A DNA stretch of 5,819 bases from CAZYWA01 sp964650975 [NCBI: uncultured bacterium] (GTDB taxonomy: Bacteria > JADJOY01), in NCBI GenBank assembly GCA_964650975.1, contig CAZYWA010000509.1, positions 1 to 5,819 on the forward strand, in the 5' to 3' direction. Under the pieces are notes generated by a model. The model was given only the letters and a program-made list of their open reading frames with translations. It was not told the DNA's origin and did not search any database. The position numbers and the translations under genes are program-made. Each line of letters opens with the position of its first letter. Position 1 is the stretch's first letter. Shown piece after piece: positions 5,655 to 5,819 of the stretch.

Positions 5655-5764
5655 GTACCTGCCCTGCCACCGAGACAGTCGCGCGGCACCGCGATGGCTT
5701 GTGGATGCTCGAACAGTGAGGGCGAGATGGCGGTGATGAAGGGTCCGACCGGCCCGTACGTCGT
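5655..5764 (+). pseudogene. Degraded partial copy of the DnaB-like gene 3' region
   Basis: This segment aligns with 4214-4331 of the intact DnaB-like gene. By eye I count 11 mismatches in 110 aligned bases, with about 37 identical bases in a row near 5718-5754. In the original frame it reads TCPATETVARHRDGLWMLEQ and then a TGA at 5717-5719, where the intact gene has CGA for Arg298. One 8-base repeat unit is missing just after, which shifts the frame. The frame then recovers as MAVMKGPTGPYVV in another phase. Homology stops on the left near 5655 and on the right near 5764. It cannot encode the full domain. It may be what remains of a second, tandem DnaB-like gene or a piece left by recombination. 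Its sequence differs enough from the intact gene to suggest an older duplication or import of a related copy. Confidence 0.82.
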
Positions 5765-5819
5765 TAACCCGGAAAATTCACGAATCCTGAAAGCAAAGTG
5801 CCACCGGCCTTTCGCGGAG
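5765..5819. other. More AT-rich sequence at the right edge, possible junction with another element
   Basis: Directly after the end of the DnaB-like homology the composition falls to roughly half GC, with runs such as GGAAAATTCACG and CTGAAAGCAAAG, unlike the GC-rich rest of the window. An open frame continues from the preceding fragment to the edge, but it shows nothing recognisable. The abrupt change suggests the end of an insertion sequence or another insertion boundary. The visible stretch is too short to identify it. Confidence 0.3.

Noticed and set aside
5434-5670. Minus-strand open frame of 78 codons at the end of the unknown gene
   Set aside because: It is antisense to the 164-residue gene and crosses the possible terminator stem, with no domain and no ribosome site.
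1-5819. tRNA or rRNA genes, CRISPR arrays, attachment sites or a full insertion sequence
   Set aside because: No cloverleaf, regularly spaced repeats, transposase or integrase motif could be found on either strand.

Overview
This is a GC-rich bacterial window with gene fragments, repeats of its own sequence and plasmid- or phage-like genes. It reads like a chromosomal accessory region or a decaying integrated element. The secreted Ig plus PD40 protein, the metallophosphoesterase type and the GC bias suggest a Myxococcota/Deltaproteobacteria-like organism or a similarly GC-rich environmental bacterium. That placement is inference from style only. No ribosomal or other marker gene is present.

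Left part (1-1919): the N-terminal part of an XRE-type helix-turn-helix regulator leaves the window on the minus strand. A 318-base divergent gap holds a perfect inverted repeat near the regulator start and a hairpin just before the next gene. Then comes a 457-residue exported protein with a signal peptide, a cysteine-rich N-terminal module, a bacterial Ig-like domain and five PD40/WD40-like beta-propeller repeats.

Middle part (2040-3208, all minus strand): reading from 3208 downward there is a CX5R dual-specificity-type protein phosphatase. It is followed, 4 bases after its stop, by a 35-residue hydrophobic membrane peptide with its own strong Shine-Dalgarno sequence. Next is a metallophosphoesterase that has lost its central-to-C-terminal metal-binding part through an internal deletion with a frame change. 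The three could be one transcript.

Right part (3385-5819, plus strand): a 347-residue protein has the outline of a DnaB-helicase C-terminal ATPase domain but no usable Walker A motif. A 306-base gap follows. Then an excisionase-like HTH protein overlaps by 8 bases an acidic 164-residue protein of unknown function. Finally, a roughly 110-base degraded second copy of the 3' part of the DnaB-like gene carries an in-frame stop and an 8-base slippage deletion, and runs into more AT-rich sequence at the window edge.

The right part looks like the regulatory and replication end of a mobile element with a repeated DnaB-like gene. No integrase, tRNA, attachment site, CRISPR array or complete insertion sequence was found, so the element boundaries remain open. 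The most distinctive points are the DnaB-like protein without a P-loop and its broken partial duplicate, the unknown HTH-coupled protein, and the phosphatase-linked membrane micropeptide.
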